This document shows, piece after piece, positions 45,296-55,096 of a stretch of 64,000 nt of DNA (its first letter is position 1; each line of letters starts with the position of its first letter). A program made the position numbers and the translations under genes. Source of the DNA: Xanthomonas sp. Leaf131 (GTDB lineage: Bacteria > Pseudomonadota > Gammaproteobacteria > Xanthomonadales > Xanthomonadaceae); contig NZ_LMOG01000004.1 in NCBI RefSeq assembly GCF_001423495.1, forward strand, positions 148,046 to 212,045. Reading direction: 5' to 3'. The notes beneath the pieces are model-generated. The model ran no database searches and had not been told where the DNA came from. It saw only the letters and a list, made by a program, of their open reading frames with translations.

Positions 45296-45724
45296 TCACG
45301 GCTTCAGGACGACCTTGACGCTGGCGTCCACTGCACTGGCGCTGATGTAACCGATGGCGCCCGGTGTGGCGGCCACTGCTTTCTTGACGGCGTCATCGCC
45401 GCTGACACGCTTGGGACGCTGCGCCTTGCCGGTGAACATCAACTGCGACCAATACGACTTCAGCTGCGCCGAATCGCGCGAGGCCACTTTCTTGTAGAAC
45501 TCATCGCGCGTGGCGACGCCTTCTTCCTGGTCGATCGGCACGGCCGCGCCACCGCCGGGCAGGCTGTTGGATTTGGCCAGGAAGATCTGCGACACCTGCG
45601 CAGCGCTCAGGCTGTCCGGGCCGCCCTTGGCCGACATCACCACCACGACATCGGCATTGGCACAGAACGCGGTCAACGACAACGCAGCAAGCAGGGAGAC
45701 TGCAAAACACTTGGAAATGGTCAT
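45296..45724 (-). CDS. Short PBP-like (PstS-type) periplasmic protein
   Basis: 142 residues. Signal peptide ([19 protein letters not shown]), then a single-lobe periplasmic-binding-like domain: [35 protein letters not shown] and [11 protein letters not shown] match the PstS-like short substrate-binding family. The GIGY-type segment is the end signature. Too short for a full transporter-binding protein; probably passes ligand information to the adjacent chemoreceptor or works with the porin. Confidence 0.8.
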   Translation of the reverse strand: MTISKCFAVSLLAALSLTAFCANADVVVVMSAKGGPDSLSAAQVSQIFLAKSNSLPGGGAAVPIDQEEGVATRDEFYKKVASRDSAQLKSYWSQLMFTGKAQRPKRVSGDDAVKKAVAATPGAIGYISASAVDASVKVVLKP

Positions 45725-45734
45725 GGGGGCTCTC

Positions 45735-46904
45735 TTAGAACACGAAGTCGACAGACGCCGACAGCAGGTTGTAGCTGCCGCCCGGACGGAAGCCCGGCTG
45801 GATGTTGTTCAACGACCCGAACGAGCCCGCATTGTTGTTGATGTGGCTGGCCTGCAGCTTGAGCGCGACGCTCTCGCGTGCGTCCCAACGCAGCGATGCG
45901 GTAAAGCTGTGACGACCGCTTTCGGTCTGTGCCAGTGCACGCGTCATCACGCCAAGCCGATCCTGGCCCGCTGCGATGGTCGGGCCCTTGCGGTCGACGT
46001 TGGCATAGGTGATCGACGGCGTCAGCGTGCCGAAACGCCCGCCCACACTGAGATAACCGGAGGTGGTCTTGCCGTTGAGCGAAGGCGAGTAATCGGCGCG
46101 AATCACTTCGCTGCGCAGGAACCAGCTGCCCGGATCGTAGGCGTAGCCCACGCTGGCGAAGCTGCCGTCCACACAGTAGGTGGTCAAGCGATCGGCCAGG
46201 GCAGGATTGACGCGCTGATAGACCGAGAACAAACGCTCCAGGGCTGGTGTATCGAAATCGGTGGTGCCCACGATGTAAGCGGCGCGGAAGGTGGACGCGC
46301 CGGATTCCAGACCCAGCGCCAGGCCGCGCATGGCGTACACATCGGCCTTTTTCGAATTGATGCGGCCGTAGAAGCCCTGCACGCTGACCACACTCTCGCC
46401 GGCGTTGATGGTGTACACGCCTTCGACGCCGTCCATCGGCAGCAGGTAGTTGTAGACCTCGTATGGCGGACGCACCCACGGGGTGGCATACCCCACGCGC
46501 TGGTACTCGGAGAGCATGTACAGCGGCGCAGTGATGCGGCCCAGGCGGGCGGCGAACTGCGGGCCGAACTGATACTTCACATGCGCCAGCGTGACCTTGG
46601 GATCGTAATCGCCGCGCTCGGCGTACTCGCTGGTCACCTGCAGCACGCCGGTGAACTTGTCGGTGAAGTTGGCATTGACCTGCCCGGCGATGCGCGAGTC
46701 CGGGCGGGCCGAGGTGGAATGGCTGGCACCGGCACCTTCTTCGGTCTGGATGTCGGGCGTGAAGTCGGCCTGATCCTCGGTCGAGTGCACCACGCCCAGC
46801 GTGCCGAAGCCGCTGAAGGAAAACATCGAGTCCTGCTGCGCATAGGCGCAGGTCGAGCACGCCAGTGCAATGGCGCCACTGAGCAGTTTGACGGTGAGTT
46901 TCAT
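45735..46904 (-). CDS. Outer-membrane porin
   Basis: 389 residues from the ATG at 46904. Signal peptide (LLSGAIALACSTCAYA) and a beta-barrel pattern throughout, ending SVDFVF with the terminal Phe. Barrel repeats such as FSFSGFGTLGVVHS and YLSVGGRFG fit phosphate/carboxylate-type porins of the group. It is separated by only 10 bases from the PBP-like gene, so the three form one operon. Confidence 0.78.
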   Translation of the reverse strand: MKLTVKLLSGAIALACSTCAYAQQDSMFSFSGFGTLGVVHSTEDQADFTPDIQTEEGAGASHSTSARPDSRIAGQVNANFTDKFTGVLQVTSEYAERGDYDPKVTLAHVKYQFGPQFAARLGRITAPLYMLSEYQRVGYATPWVRPPYEVYNYLLPMDGVEGVYTINAGESVVSVQGFYGRINSKKADVYAMRGLALGLESGASTFRAAYIVGTTDFDTPALERLFSVYQRVNPALADRLTTYCVDGSFASVGYAYDPGSWFLRSEVIRADYSPSLNGKTTSGYLSVGGRFGTLTPSITYANVDRKGPTIAAGQDRLGVMTRALAQTESGRHSFTASLRWDARESVALKLQASHINNNAGSFGSLNNIQPGFRPGGSYNLLSASVDFVF

Positions 46905-47270
46905 TGAAGCCCCGGCTGAAGGTTTGATGGGCGCAGCGCCATGGGCGGCGCGTCGGCAAAACGGTGACGGGCGTCGCAACGCCCAGGTCTCCGGTAGCGG
47001 CCGTTCGCATCGTTGCTTTAGCGAGATTTTTACAAATCGATGGACCAGTTAAGAATCCGCCGAAGCTACAAAAATGGACGATAGTTCTGCCCTATCGAGG
47101 CGGCTGATTTAGCTGTTTAAAACAGCTGGATGATTATCTGCGGACATAATCGTCCGTCGTTGGTGCTTGCAGGTTGCCTGCGCGACAAGTCGCGGATTGA
47201 TCAGGGCAACAGAGGCATGGCGGATACGTGGGAAGGCGCCTGCCGCACTGTTCTCGAGCGCGCGATAACA
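46905..47270. other. Promoter region of the porin operon and spacer
   Basis: About 365 bases. It holds the upstream region of the porin operon with AT-rich stretches near 47030-47150. No gene with family resemblance is apparent. Confidence 0.4.
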
Positions 47271-47309
47271 AAAAACGCCACGCACTGGCAAGCCAGGCGT
47301 GGCGTTTTT
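47271..47309. terminator. Bidirectional hairpin terminator
   Basis: AAAAACGCCACGC (47271-47283) pairs perfectly with 47297-47309 and has A- and T-runs on the outside. It follows the RidA gene on the minus strand. Confidence 0.85.
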
Positions 47310-47429
47310 ATTCAGTGACTTCGATCGAACGTGCTAATGATTTATCGCTAGTCGTCATGCCGACATTGAAAACGTTATCAGCGGCAATCAGATGCGACCG
47401 GTTAACGACCGCCGAGTTACTGAAACCGC

Positions 47430-47837
47430 TTACTGCTGCTTCGTCGGCAATGCCGGCGATGTGACGACCACCTTGATCTCGAACCGAAAACCAGCCAGCC
47501 AGGTCACCCCGACTGCGGTGACGGTGGGGTAGGGTGCCGGGCCCCAGTAACTGACCCACTTCTCCCACATGGCCTCGAAGACCACCTCCGGGTTGACCAT
47601 GAACAAGGTAACGTCGACGACGTCCTGCGAGCTGCAACCGGCCGCGGCGAGGATGGCATCGAGATTGGCGAAGGCGCGGGAGATCTCTGCAGCCAGTTCC
47701 GGCTCGGGCGAGCCGTCTTCGCGGCTGCCGACCTGGCCTGCGACGAACAACAAGCCATCGGCGCGCACCGCCGGGGAATAGCGATGGCGCTCATACAGGG
47801 CGTGGCGCCCCTGCGGAAAAACCACTTCACGTGTCAT
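47430..47837 (-). CDS. RidA/YjgF-family protein
   Basis: 135 residues from the ATG at 47837. LLFVAGQVGSREDGSPEP and VVDVTLFMVNPE are family core motifs. RidA proteins are trimeric and hydrolyse reactive enamine/imine intermediates from PLP enzymes; the usual Arg near the C-terminus is less clear here, so it may be a divergent subgroup. Divergent from a LysR gene across 127 bases, which probably regulates it. Confidence 0.78.
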   Translation of the reverse strand: MTREVVFPQGRHALYERHRYSPAVRADGLLFVAGQVGSREDGSPEPELAAEISRAFANLDAILAAAGCSSQDVVDVTLFMVNPEVVFEAMWEKWVSYWGPAPYPTVTAVGVTWLAGFRFEIKVVVTSPALPTKQQ

Positions 47838-47964
47838 GGTGACCTCCATCGAGAGTCGCGTCGGAACAGACGGTCACACTAGACGCTTGCCCGGTTGCGA
47901 TAAATCGGCAACCCCGCTCAACACTATTTGTAGAATCCAAACAATCTTGGGGTTGGGAGGGGCG

Positions 47965-48891
47965 ATGGACCGGTTCGACGCGATGCAGGCGTTTGCACGG
48001 GTGGTGGAGACCGGCAGCTTCACCAAGGCCGCCGAGACCTTGCGCATGAGCCGGGCCAGCGTGACGCAGCTGGTGCAGCAGCTGGAGGCACGCTTGCGTG
48101 TGACCTTGCTCAACCGCACCACGCGCCGGGTGCATGTCACCGCCGATGGTGCGGCGTACTACGAGCGCGTGCTGCGGTTGCTGGCGGACATGGACGATGC
48201 GGAGACCAGCTTGTCCGATGCCTCCACACTGCCGCGCGGCCGCCTGCGCGTGGATGTGCCCAGCCCGTTGGCGCGTTTGATCCTGATGCCGGCGCTGCCG
48301 GAATTTCATGCGCGCTATCCGGATATTCAGCTGGATATGGGCGTGAGCGATCGCCGCGTGGATCTGATCGGCGAGCATGTGGATTGCGTGGTGCGCGGCG
48401 GCACCATCACCGATCAATCCCTGATTGCACGCCGTGTGGGCGACCTGCAGGCGGGCGTGTATGCGGCGCCGGCGTATCTGCTGCGGCTGGGCACGCCGGC
48501 ACACCCGCGGGAGCTGGAAAACACCCGGCATCGCTGTGTCGGCTTCATGCGCTGGGGCAGCAGCAAGACCGTGCCCTATGTCATGCAACGCGGCAGCGAA
48601 GCGGTGAATCTGCAGGGCCGTTACGTGGTGGCATCCGACGACGGCAACGCCTATCTCGCTGCCGGTTTGGCCGGCATGGGGGTGCTGTGGTTGCCGGTGT
48701 ATATGGCCAGGGCGCATGTGGCCAGTGGCGAGCTGGTGCCACTGTTCGAGGACTGGTCGATGGAGCCGATGCCGCTGTCGATCGCCTTCCCGCCCAACCG
48801 GCATGTCAGCGCCAAGCTGCGCGTGTTTATCGAGTGGGTGATTGCATTGATGGCCGAGCATGCGCCGGTGGCGGCGCCTGCGCTGCGTTGA
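47965..48891 (+). CDS. LysR-family transcriptional regulator
   Basis: 308 residues from the ATG at 47965 (GGGAGGGG upstream). N-terminal HTH FARVVETGSFTKAAETLRMS and VTQLVQQLEARLRVTLLNRT. The C-terminal effector-binding domain is of the CrgA/aaeR-like subgroup (MPALPEFHARYPDIQLDMGVSDRRVDL). It is divergent from the RidA-type gene and probably controls it; effector unknown. Confidence 0.87.
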   Translation: MDRFDAMQAFARVVETGSFTKAAETLRMSRASVTQLVQQLEARLRVTLLNRTTRRVHVTADGAAYYERVLRLLADMDDAETSLSDASTLPRGRLRVDVPSPLARLILMPALPEFHARYPDIQLDMGVSDRRVDLIGEHVDCVVRGGTITDQSLIARRVGDLQAGVYAAPAYLLRLGTPAHPRELENTRHRCVGFMRWGSSKTVPYVMQRGSEAVNLQGRYVVASDDGNAYLAAGLAGMGVLWLPVYMARAHVASGELVPLFEDWSMEPMPLSIAFPPNRHVSAKLRVFIEWVIALMAEHAPVAAPALR

Positions 48892-48960
48892 TCGGCGCGA
48901 TGCGGCAGAACGCTGTGCGGTAGTGCCGGTCCCACACCGTGGAATCGGCACTACGCTGCT

Positions 48961-50820
48961 TCACTCTGCCAGCTGGCGCCGCACCGGATAACGCCAGCCG
49001 GTGATCGCCGCGTATGGCGAGCGCGCATAGATCCATTGCAAGCGCGCATCGCCATCGGCGCGGAAGGCGGCGTCGTCTGCGAGCTTGCGCTCGAACGCAG
49101 CGCGCAGGGCGGCATCGCTGCGCAACATGCGCTCGGTGAAGTCCACCAGCTCGGTGCCGTACAAGCCGCTGTCGGGACTGTCGGCGTTACGGAACCGCCC
49201 GCTGGCCAGCAGCGAATCGCTGCTCTGCGGCTCCAGCAAGGCGGCCGCCAACATGCGCATCGGTTGATCGGCCGGCACGCGGATGCTGCCGGCGGCGAAG
49301 GTTTCGTGCATGGTGTCGGTGCGCGGCGTCTGGGTGCCGGCTGCCTTCACCACACGGATCTGCTGCACCTCGAGCTGGCGCGGCTGTTGCAGGCGTTCGT
49401 AAGTAATGCCGTGTGCCTTGAGCAGGTCCACCACATCGTCGTTGCCGGGCGGAATCCACCATGCGAGCGGGTAGCGCACGGCTTGCGTCTGGCGATAGCC
49501 GATCACCGGCATGGTCCAGGTTTCGTCGCGGCCTTCCCAACGCAGCTCTTGCCGGCCGGACACCGGCGAGCGCGCGCGGGTATAGCTCACGCCCTTGAAC
49601 GGCACGTGGGCGATCGGCTGCTGCAGGCGTTCCCAGGCAACCATCAATTCCTGCGGGCGTGCGGCGCGATCGGCGCGCTTGGCCGCATCGATTTTTCTGG
49701 CATCGCGTCCAACCACGCGCAGCGCTTCTTCCAGCAGGACATAGTCGCCAAGCACGCGCTGCCGGTACGGCTTCAAGCGATGGTTCTCCACCAGCACGGT
49801 GGGGATGCCGGCGAAGTCGCCGTAGCCGGTGGAATAGCGCGGACCTTCCGGTGCGTACCGCAGGCCCGAGCGCGGCGCGTCTTCGTCGATCAGGCTCGGG
49901 TAGATCGCAGGTTCATGGCCCTGGCTGCGCAGCGCGTTGTTCACCGCCGGCGTGAAGCGTTGCTGTAGCCAATCGGCGGTCGCGCGCGAGCGTGCATAGG
50001 TGCCCCAGCCGGCGAAGGTAAAGGTGATGTCGTACTGATGATCCAGCCCACCGCTGACATGCAGGTCGATGTAGAGCGCCGGATCCAGGCGATGCAGCAA
50101 GGCGACCATCGCGCGCGTTTCCGGCGCTTCCAGGTTGAGGTAATCGCGATTGAGATTGATGCCGCGCGTGGTGGTGTTCCAGCCCATCTGTTGCGGGCCG
50201 CGCAACGCCGCACCGATCAGCGGGCCGCGTTGCTCGTGACCATCCACGTTGAAGATCGGCACGAACACGAAATCCACTTCGTCGAGCAGCGTGTCTTTGC
50301 CGCGTAGCGCGATATCGCGCAGCAACATCAGGCCGGCATCTTTGCCATCGATCTCACCGGCGTGGATGCCGGCCTGCGCCAGCACCACCGGCTTGCCGGG
50401 CGCGCCCTTGTGCGCACGCACCAGCAACAGATCGCGGCCCTCGCTGCTCTTGCCGAACACCTCCAGCGACAGCAACGGCGAGGCGGCGACCAGGCGTTCC
50501 AGCCACGCGCGCGTTTGGTCGTAATTGGGTGTGCTGGCGAAGTCGTTGCGCTCCACCGGCGTACTCCACGGATCGCCCGGTTTGACGATCAATGCCTCGC
50601 TCGCCCCATGCCAGGCGCGCACTGGCGGCAGCGGCGCGCTGGTGTCGATGGGCTGCGCGCTGACCTGTGCTGCGGTGAACAGCGTTGCTGCGAGCAAGCC
50701 GGCAGCGGCACGCGTGGTGCTTCGGTTTGTGCGCGTGGTGGTGGCGCGGTCGTAAGCCAGTAGAGCGTGCGCGGGAGCGCGCGCAGCGTGCGGGGAACAG
50801 GGGCGTGTATCGGAAGTCAT
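48961..50820 (-). CDS. M14-family zinc carboxypeptidase, exported
   Basis: 619 residues from the ATG at 50820; a signal-like segment lies around 40-55 (AGLLAATLFTAAQVSA), so a later start is possible. Zinc ligands are H and E in the motif HAGEIDGKD, and a third His in YIDLHVSGG. The catalytic Glu is probably that in TVLVENHRLKP. C-terminal residues beyond 400 form an additional domain. It likely trims peptides or peptidoglycan stems in the periplasm or outside the cell. Confidence 0.83.
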   Translation of the reverse strand: MTSDTRPCSPHAARAPAHALLAYDRATTTRTNRSTTRAAAGLLAATLFTAAQVSAQPIDTSAPLPPVRAWHGASEALIVKPGDPWSTPVERNDFASTPNYDQTRAWLERLVAASPLLSLEVFGKSSEGRDLLLVRAHKGAPGKPVVLAQAGIHAGEIDGKDAGLMLLRDIALRGKDTLLDEVDFVFVPIFNVDGHEQRGPLIGAALRGPQQMGWNTTTRGINLNRDYLNLEAPETRAMVALLHRLDPALYIDLHVSGGLDHQYDITFTFAGWGTYARSRATADWLQQRFTPAVNNALRSQGHEPAIYPSLIDEDAPRSGLRYAPEGPRYSTGYGDFAGIPTVLVENHRLKPYRQRVLGDYVLLEEALRVVGRDARKIDAAKRADRAARPQELMVAWERLQQPIAHVPFKGVSYTRARSPVSGRQELRWEGRDETWTMPVIGYRQTQAVRYPLAWWIPPGNDDVVDLLKAHGITYERLQQPRQLEVQQIRVVKAAGTQTPRTDTMHETFAAGSIRVPADQPMRMLAAALLEPQSSDSLLASGRFRNADSPDSGLYGTELVDFTERMLRSDAALRAAFERKLADDAAFRADGDARLQWIYARSPYAAITGWRYPVRRQLAE

Positions 50821-51425
50821 GTGGGACGTAAAGGATCTCGATTGAGGAAGAACGCGGCAGCGTCTGCTGCGTGTGGATGCCGGCATTCTGGAGACCAGCG
50901 CCTACACCGATTGCGGCGTTTCAGCACGCCGTGCCGTCACCGACATGCCTGCAGCGCGCAGTTAGCACAGGCCAGGCAAGCCGTTAAGGCACTGATCCAT
51001 CCCGTGCAGGTATCGGCATGACGGGCCTTTGTCGCAGGAGCGGCAGCGAGCACTGACATCCGTAGCAGGCAATAGGATGATTTGGTAATACAGTAACATT
51101 TGGACGCCTGCGCCCGCTGTCACCCTCAACCACAACGCCGCGATGTTGCTGGCGTCGCCCTCTCCCTGCGGGAGAGGGGCTAGGTGAGGGTCCCTGTGTA
51201 AACACGGTTTCATCCCTTCGATCACTTCGTTTGTCGCCAAGGCCCGAGCTGGCAACAAGGTCATGGCGCGGGTGCGTAGACATCTCTCAAACGTCAGCGT
51301 CATTGGGATGCGCACGGCAAGCGCAACGACAAGCCCCCACTCACGCAGCATCTGTCCCGGGACCAGGCCGTCAGTCCGAGTTTAGGCGATGTGATAACGT
51401 ATCATTTGGTCAAACGTTGCTTGCC
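50821..51425. promoter_or_regulatory. Divergent intergenic region with REP-like hairpin and dyad
   Basis: No gene is seen. A perfect 9-base stem CCCTCTCCC-TGC-GGGAGAGGG (51158-51178) is of the type repeated in Xanthomonas intergenic regions. TGATA-ACG-TATCA (51392-51404) sits 21 bases before the ABC ATPase ATG and may be an operator. A related sequence GGTAATACAGTAACATTTGG lies near 51084. Confidence 0.45.
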
Positions 51426-52166
51426 ATGCTTTCCAATTCCCCCTCCATTGCCGCGATCTCGATCAGCAACCTCCATGTGGCCTACCGCGGTCGCGCCGTG
51501 CTGCAGGGGCTGAATCTGCAGGTTGCACCAGGCAGTGTCTACGCCTTGCTGGGCGGCAACGGCGCCGGGAAATCCTCCACGCTTTCGGCCTTGCTCGGCT
51601 TCGTCAAACCCACCTCCGGCAGCCTTCGGATCGACGGTATCGACCCGGTCGCCGACCCCGGCGCTGCGCGTGCGCGGCTGGCCTATCTGCCGGAAAACGT
51701 CGCGCTCTACGAGCACCTCAGTGCCATCGAAAATGCCGATTATCTGCTCGCGCTCGCAGGCCAGCGGCGCAGCCAGGCCGCGATCGGCCAGGCGTTCGCC
51801 GCTGCCGGTCTGCAACCGGAGGCCTGGAGCCAGCGGCTGGCGGGGTTTTCCAAAGGCATGCGCCAGAAAGTGGCGATTGCCGTCGCCACGCTGCGCCAGG
51901 TGCCGGTGTTGCTGCTGGACGAGCCCACCTCCGGGCTGGATCCGCGCGCCATCGCCGACTTCAACCGCCTGGTCAGCAGCGTGCGTGAGCGCGGCGGTGC
52001 GGTGCTGATGGTCACGCACGACCTGCTCGGCGCAGTGGATGTGGCCGACCGGATCGGGTTCCTGGAAAACGGACGCATCGCCGACGACATCGGTGCCGGC
52101 GACAGCGGCTTCGATGTACGCACCTTGCATGCACGCTTCGCGCGTGAGCAGGATCAGGTTGCATGA
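51426..52166 (+). CDS. ABC transporter ATP-binding protein
   Basis: 246 residues from the ATG at 51426; an upstream extension is open but lacks a site. Walker A GGNGAGKSST, Q-loop region AYLPENVALY, signature motif FSKGMRQK (variant of LSGGQ), Walker B VLLLDEPTSGLD and switch His VTHD. The GMRQK signature is found in ABC-2-type exporters. It overlaps the permease gene by 4 bases. Confidence 0.9.
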   Translation: MLSNSPSIAAISISNLHVAYRGRAVLQGLNLQVAPGSVYALLGGNGAGKSSTLSALLGFVKPTSGSLRIDGIDPVADPGAARARLAYLPENVALYEHLSAIENADYLLALAGQRRSQAAIGQAFAAAGLQPEAWSQRLAGFSKGMRQKVAIAVATLRQVPVLLLDEPTSGLDPRAIADFNRLVSSVRERGGAVLMVTHDLLGAVDVADRIGFLENGRIADDIGAGDSGFDVRTLHARFAREQDQVA

Positions 52167-53599
52167 GTCCTGTGCTGTTGGTCGCGCGCGAAGAACTGCG
52201 CTTCATGGCGCGCAACCGTTCCGCTGCCATCGGTGTGGTGTTGCTGATGCTGCTCACGCTGGTGGCGGCATTGACCGCTGCGCATCATCAGCGTGAAGTG
52301 GCCGAATTTCGTGCACGTCAGCAACTGGCCGCGCAGCAGGCCTTCGAAGCGCAGCCGGACCGCCATCCGCATCGGGTGGTGCATTACGGGCACTTCATCT
52401 ATCGCCCGCTGCCGGCTTTGGCCGCGTTCGATGCCGGCGTGGATGCGTTCACCGGCAACAGCATGTTTCTGGAAGGCCATCGCCAGAACACCGCCAACTT
52501 CGGCGATGTGCGGCAGAGCTCGCTGCTGGTGCGTTTCGGTCAACTGACGCCTGCCTTCGTCTTGCAGGTGCTGGCGCCGCTGATGCTGGTGTTTCTCGGT
52601 TACGGTGCGGTGGCGCGCGAACAGGAGACCGGCACCTTGCGTGCGCTGCTGTTGCAAGGTGCCACGCGTCGGCAATTGTTCGGCGGCAAATATCTGGCGC
52701 TCGCCGCGGTGGCCGCTGCGTGCCTGTTGCCGGCCCTGGTCGGGCTGGTGCCCATCGCGTTGTTGCCGGGCCAGGCGCTGCGGGTCGCACTGCTAGTGCT
52801 GGCGTATGCGGTCTATCTGCTGGTGTGGTGCGCGCTGGTGCTGTCGGTGTCGATGCTGTGCCGGCGCGGCCGCGATGCGTTGCTGGTGTCGCTGGCGGTG
52901 TGGGTGTGGCTGGCGTTGCTGGTGCCGCGCGTGGCACCGGATGTGGCCAGTGCCGCGTATCGACTGCCCACGCGGCTGGAAACCGATGTGGCGATCCAGC
53001 GCGATCTGCGCACCCTCGGCGACAGCCACAATCCGGACGACCCGCATTTTGCGCAGTTCAAGCAGCAGACCCTCGCGCGCTACGGCGTACAGCGCGTGGA
53101 AGACCTGCCGGTGAACTACAAGGGCCTGCTGGCGCTGGAAGGCGAGCGGCTGACATCGAGCCTGTTCGAGCGGTATGCCGCGCGCGATTCGGCCATCCAG
53201 CAGGAACAGAATCTGCTGGTGCGCACCTTCGCCCTGTTGAGTCCCACGGTTGCGCTGCGCGAACTCTCGATGACGCTGGCAGAAACCGATCTGCGCGCGC
53301 ACGAGCGTTTTCTTGCGCAGGCCGAATGCTATCGCTACACGCTCGTGCAGCAGCTCAATCAGCTGCAGGCCGACTCCGTGAGCATGGCCGACGACACCGC
53401 GCAGGATGCCGGCGCCGACCAACGCAAGCGCATCTCCTCCGCGCATTGGCACGAAATTCCGGTGTTCGCCTTCCAGTCGCCGGCCACCACAGAGGTGCTG
53501 CGGGCTGCAGGCGCTGCGCTCGGCCTGATTGGCGCCTGGCTGCTGGCTGCGCTGTGCATGCTGATCGCAGCGGGCCGACGTGTGGGAGTGGCGCGCTGA
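52163..53599 (+). CDS. ABC-2-type permease (DUF3526-like), first
   Basis: 478 residues. Membrane segments near the N-terminus (AIGVVLLMLLTLVAALTAA), in the middle (LQVLAPLMLVFLGYGAVA and four more) and at the C-terminus. Between segments 1 and 2 is a periplasmic loop of about 100 residues, and a longer one (about 250-430), typical of DUF3526-containing ABC-2 permeases. It overlaps the next permease by one base. Confidence 0.8.
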   Translation: MSPVLLVAREELRFMARNRSAAIGVVLLMLLTLVAALTAAHHQREVAEFRARQQLAAQQAFEAQPDRHPHRVVHYGHFIYRPLPALAAFDAGVDAFTGNSMFLEGHRQNTANFGDVRQSSLLVRFGQLTPAFVLQVLAPLMLVFLGYGAVAREQETGTLRALLLQGATRRQLFGGKYLALAAVAAACLLPALVGLVPIALLPGQALRVALLVLAYAVYLLVWCALVLSVSMLCRRGRDALLVSLAVWVWLALLVPRVAPDVASAAYRLPTRLETDVAIQRDLRTLGDSHNPDDPHFAQFKQQTLARYGVQRVEDLPVNYKGLLALEGERLTSSLFERYAARDSAIQQEQNLLVRTFALLSPTVALRELSMTLAETDLRAHERFLAQAECYRYTLVQQLNQLQADSVSMADDTAQDAGADQRKRISSAHWHEIPVFAFQSPATTEVLRAAGAALGLIGAWLLAALCMLIAAGRRVGVAR

Positions 53600-54867
53600 T
53601 GGTGCTGTGGAAGTACGAACTGTTGCTCTTGCTGCGCGCACGGGCTGCGCTGGCCGGATTGGTGCTGCTGGCGGTGTTGACCGTGTGCAGCCTGATCTCC
53701 GGCCAGCACGTCGTCGCTGCGCAGCGCGACAACATCGCCCGCATCGCAGCGCTGCAGCAGGAAGACATCGCCGCAGTGGAGGACTATGTGGCGCGCTCCA
53801 ACGACGCTGGCAGCGCGGCCTACTACAGCTTCCACCCGACCTGGGATGTGCCCTCGCCACTGGCCTTCGCCGCGGTGGGCATGCGCGATGTCTCGCCCTA
53901 TATTTTGCGTGTACGCGCGCTGGGCCTGGAAGCGCAGATCCATGACGGCGACAGCTATAACCCGGAGCTGGCACTGGCCGGGCGCTTCGACTACGCCTTC
54001 GTGCTGGTGTTTCTGCTGCCGTTGTTCGTAATCGCCTTGCTGTTCGATCTGCGCTCGGGCGAACGCGAGGCCGGGCGCGCACGCATGCTGGCCGCGCTGC
54101 CGGGTGCGGGGACCGCGTTGCTGGTGCGGCGCGTGGTGGTGCGTGCGGCCGCAGTGTTGGTGTGCCTGAGTGTGCCGTTTGCGATCGCCGCGACCCTCAA
54201 TGCCGTCCCGTTGCTGCAACAACTCGCGGTGTTGGCATTGACGTGCGCCTATCTGCTGTTCTGGGTGCTGTTGGCGGTGCTGGTCGGGCGCATCCATTGG
54301 CGCCCGGCCGCCCATGCCACCGCCTTGGCCACCTGCTGGGTGGTGCTGGCATTGGTCGCACCGGCGTTGGCGCATGTGGTGATCAACCAAGCAGTGCCGG
54401 TCAATCAAGGCAGCGAGATCGCGCGGCTGCAGCGTGAGGCGGTCAACCACGCCTGGGACATTCCGCGCCAGGACACCATGCGGGCCTTCTACGCGCAGAA
54501 CCCGCAGTGGGCGGACTCGGCGCCGCTGACCGGCGCGTTCCACTACAAATGGTATTTCGCCTTCCACGAAAACGGCGATCAACAGGTGGCCCCGCAAGTC
54601 GCGGCATATCGCCACGGCTTGCAGCGCCGCGAAGCGCTTGCGCAGCGTGCGGCCAGCGTGTTGCCGCCAGTTGCGTTGCAGGCCGCGCTGACGCGCCTGG
54701 CCGGCACCGATCTGCGTGCGCAGCTGGCCTATCAAGACCGCATCCGTGCCTATCACCGAGCGCTGCGGGCGTTCTATTACGGCTATCTGTTCCGCGACCG
54801 GCCATTCACGCGTGCCGACTTCGGGCGGGCGCCACGTTTCGATGCAACGGCCGATCCTGCGTCATAG
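53599..54867 (+). CDS. ABC-2-type permease (DUF3526-like), second
   Basis: 422 residues from the ATG at 53599, whose A is the last base of the preceding stop. Same topology as its neighbour: a first membrane segment (LAGLVLLAVLTVCSLIS), a periplasmic loop, four or five segments between residues about 135 and 260 and a final large periplasmic part. With the ATPase it would form a heterodimeric ABC exporter; substrate unknown. Confidence 0.8.
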   Translation: MVLWKYELLLLLRARAALAGLVLLAVLTVCSLISGQHVVAAQRDNIARIAALQQEDIAAVEDYVARSNDAGSAAYYSFHPTWDVPSPLAFAAVGMRDVSPYILRVRALGLEAQIHDGDSYNPELALAGRFDYAFVLVFLLPLFVIALLFDLRSGEREAGRARMLAALPGAGTALLVRRVVVRAAAVLVCLSVPFAIAATLNAVPLLQQLAVLALTCAYLLFWVLLAVLVGRIHWRPAAHATALATCWVVLALVAPALAHVVINQAVPVNQGSEIARLQREAVNHAWDIPRQDTMRAFYAQNPQWADSAPLTGAFHYKWYFAFHENGDQQVAPQVAAYRHGLQRREALAQRAASVLPPVALQAALTRLAGTDLRAQLAYQDRIRAYHRALRAFYYGYLFRDRPFTRADFGRAPRFDATADPAS

Positions 54868-55002
54868 CGGCAGCTGCGCTGTACCCAGGCCGGCGTCACC
54901 GCTGCGCAGGATGTGCAACGTGGCATCTACCCTCGTGAGCCCTTGATAACCTCGCGTATACGCTGCCCTCGGTCGCGCATGGCCACGCAGGCGTCATGAC
55001 CT

Positions 55003-55072
55003 CGTAGGAGCGTCCCAGGGCGCGAAGAGGCTTCATCGATAAGCCCCATTCGCGCCCAGGTGCGCTCCTACG
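55003..55072. repeat. REP-like palindrome
   Basis: CGTAGGAGCG (55003-55012) and CGCTCCTACG (55063-55072) are exact complements, with CCAGGGCGCGAA and TTCGCGCCCAGG pairing inside. This long hairpin is the kind of repetitive extragenic palindrome common in Xanthomonas and Pseudomonas. Confidence 0.65.
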
Positions 55073-55096
55073 CAGCAGTCGTTCTGGTAGTTGCTC

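Noticed and set aside
51158..51178. Transcription terminator
   Set aside because: No T-run on either side, and the hairpin resembles a common intergenic REP-like repeat; classed as a repeat.
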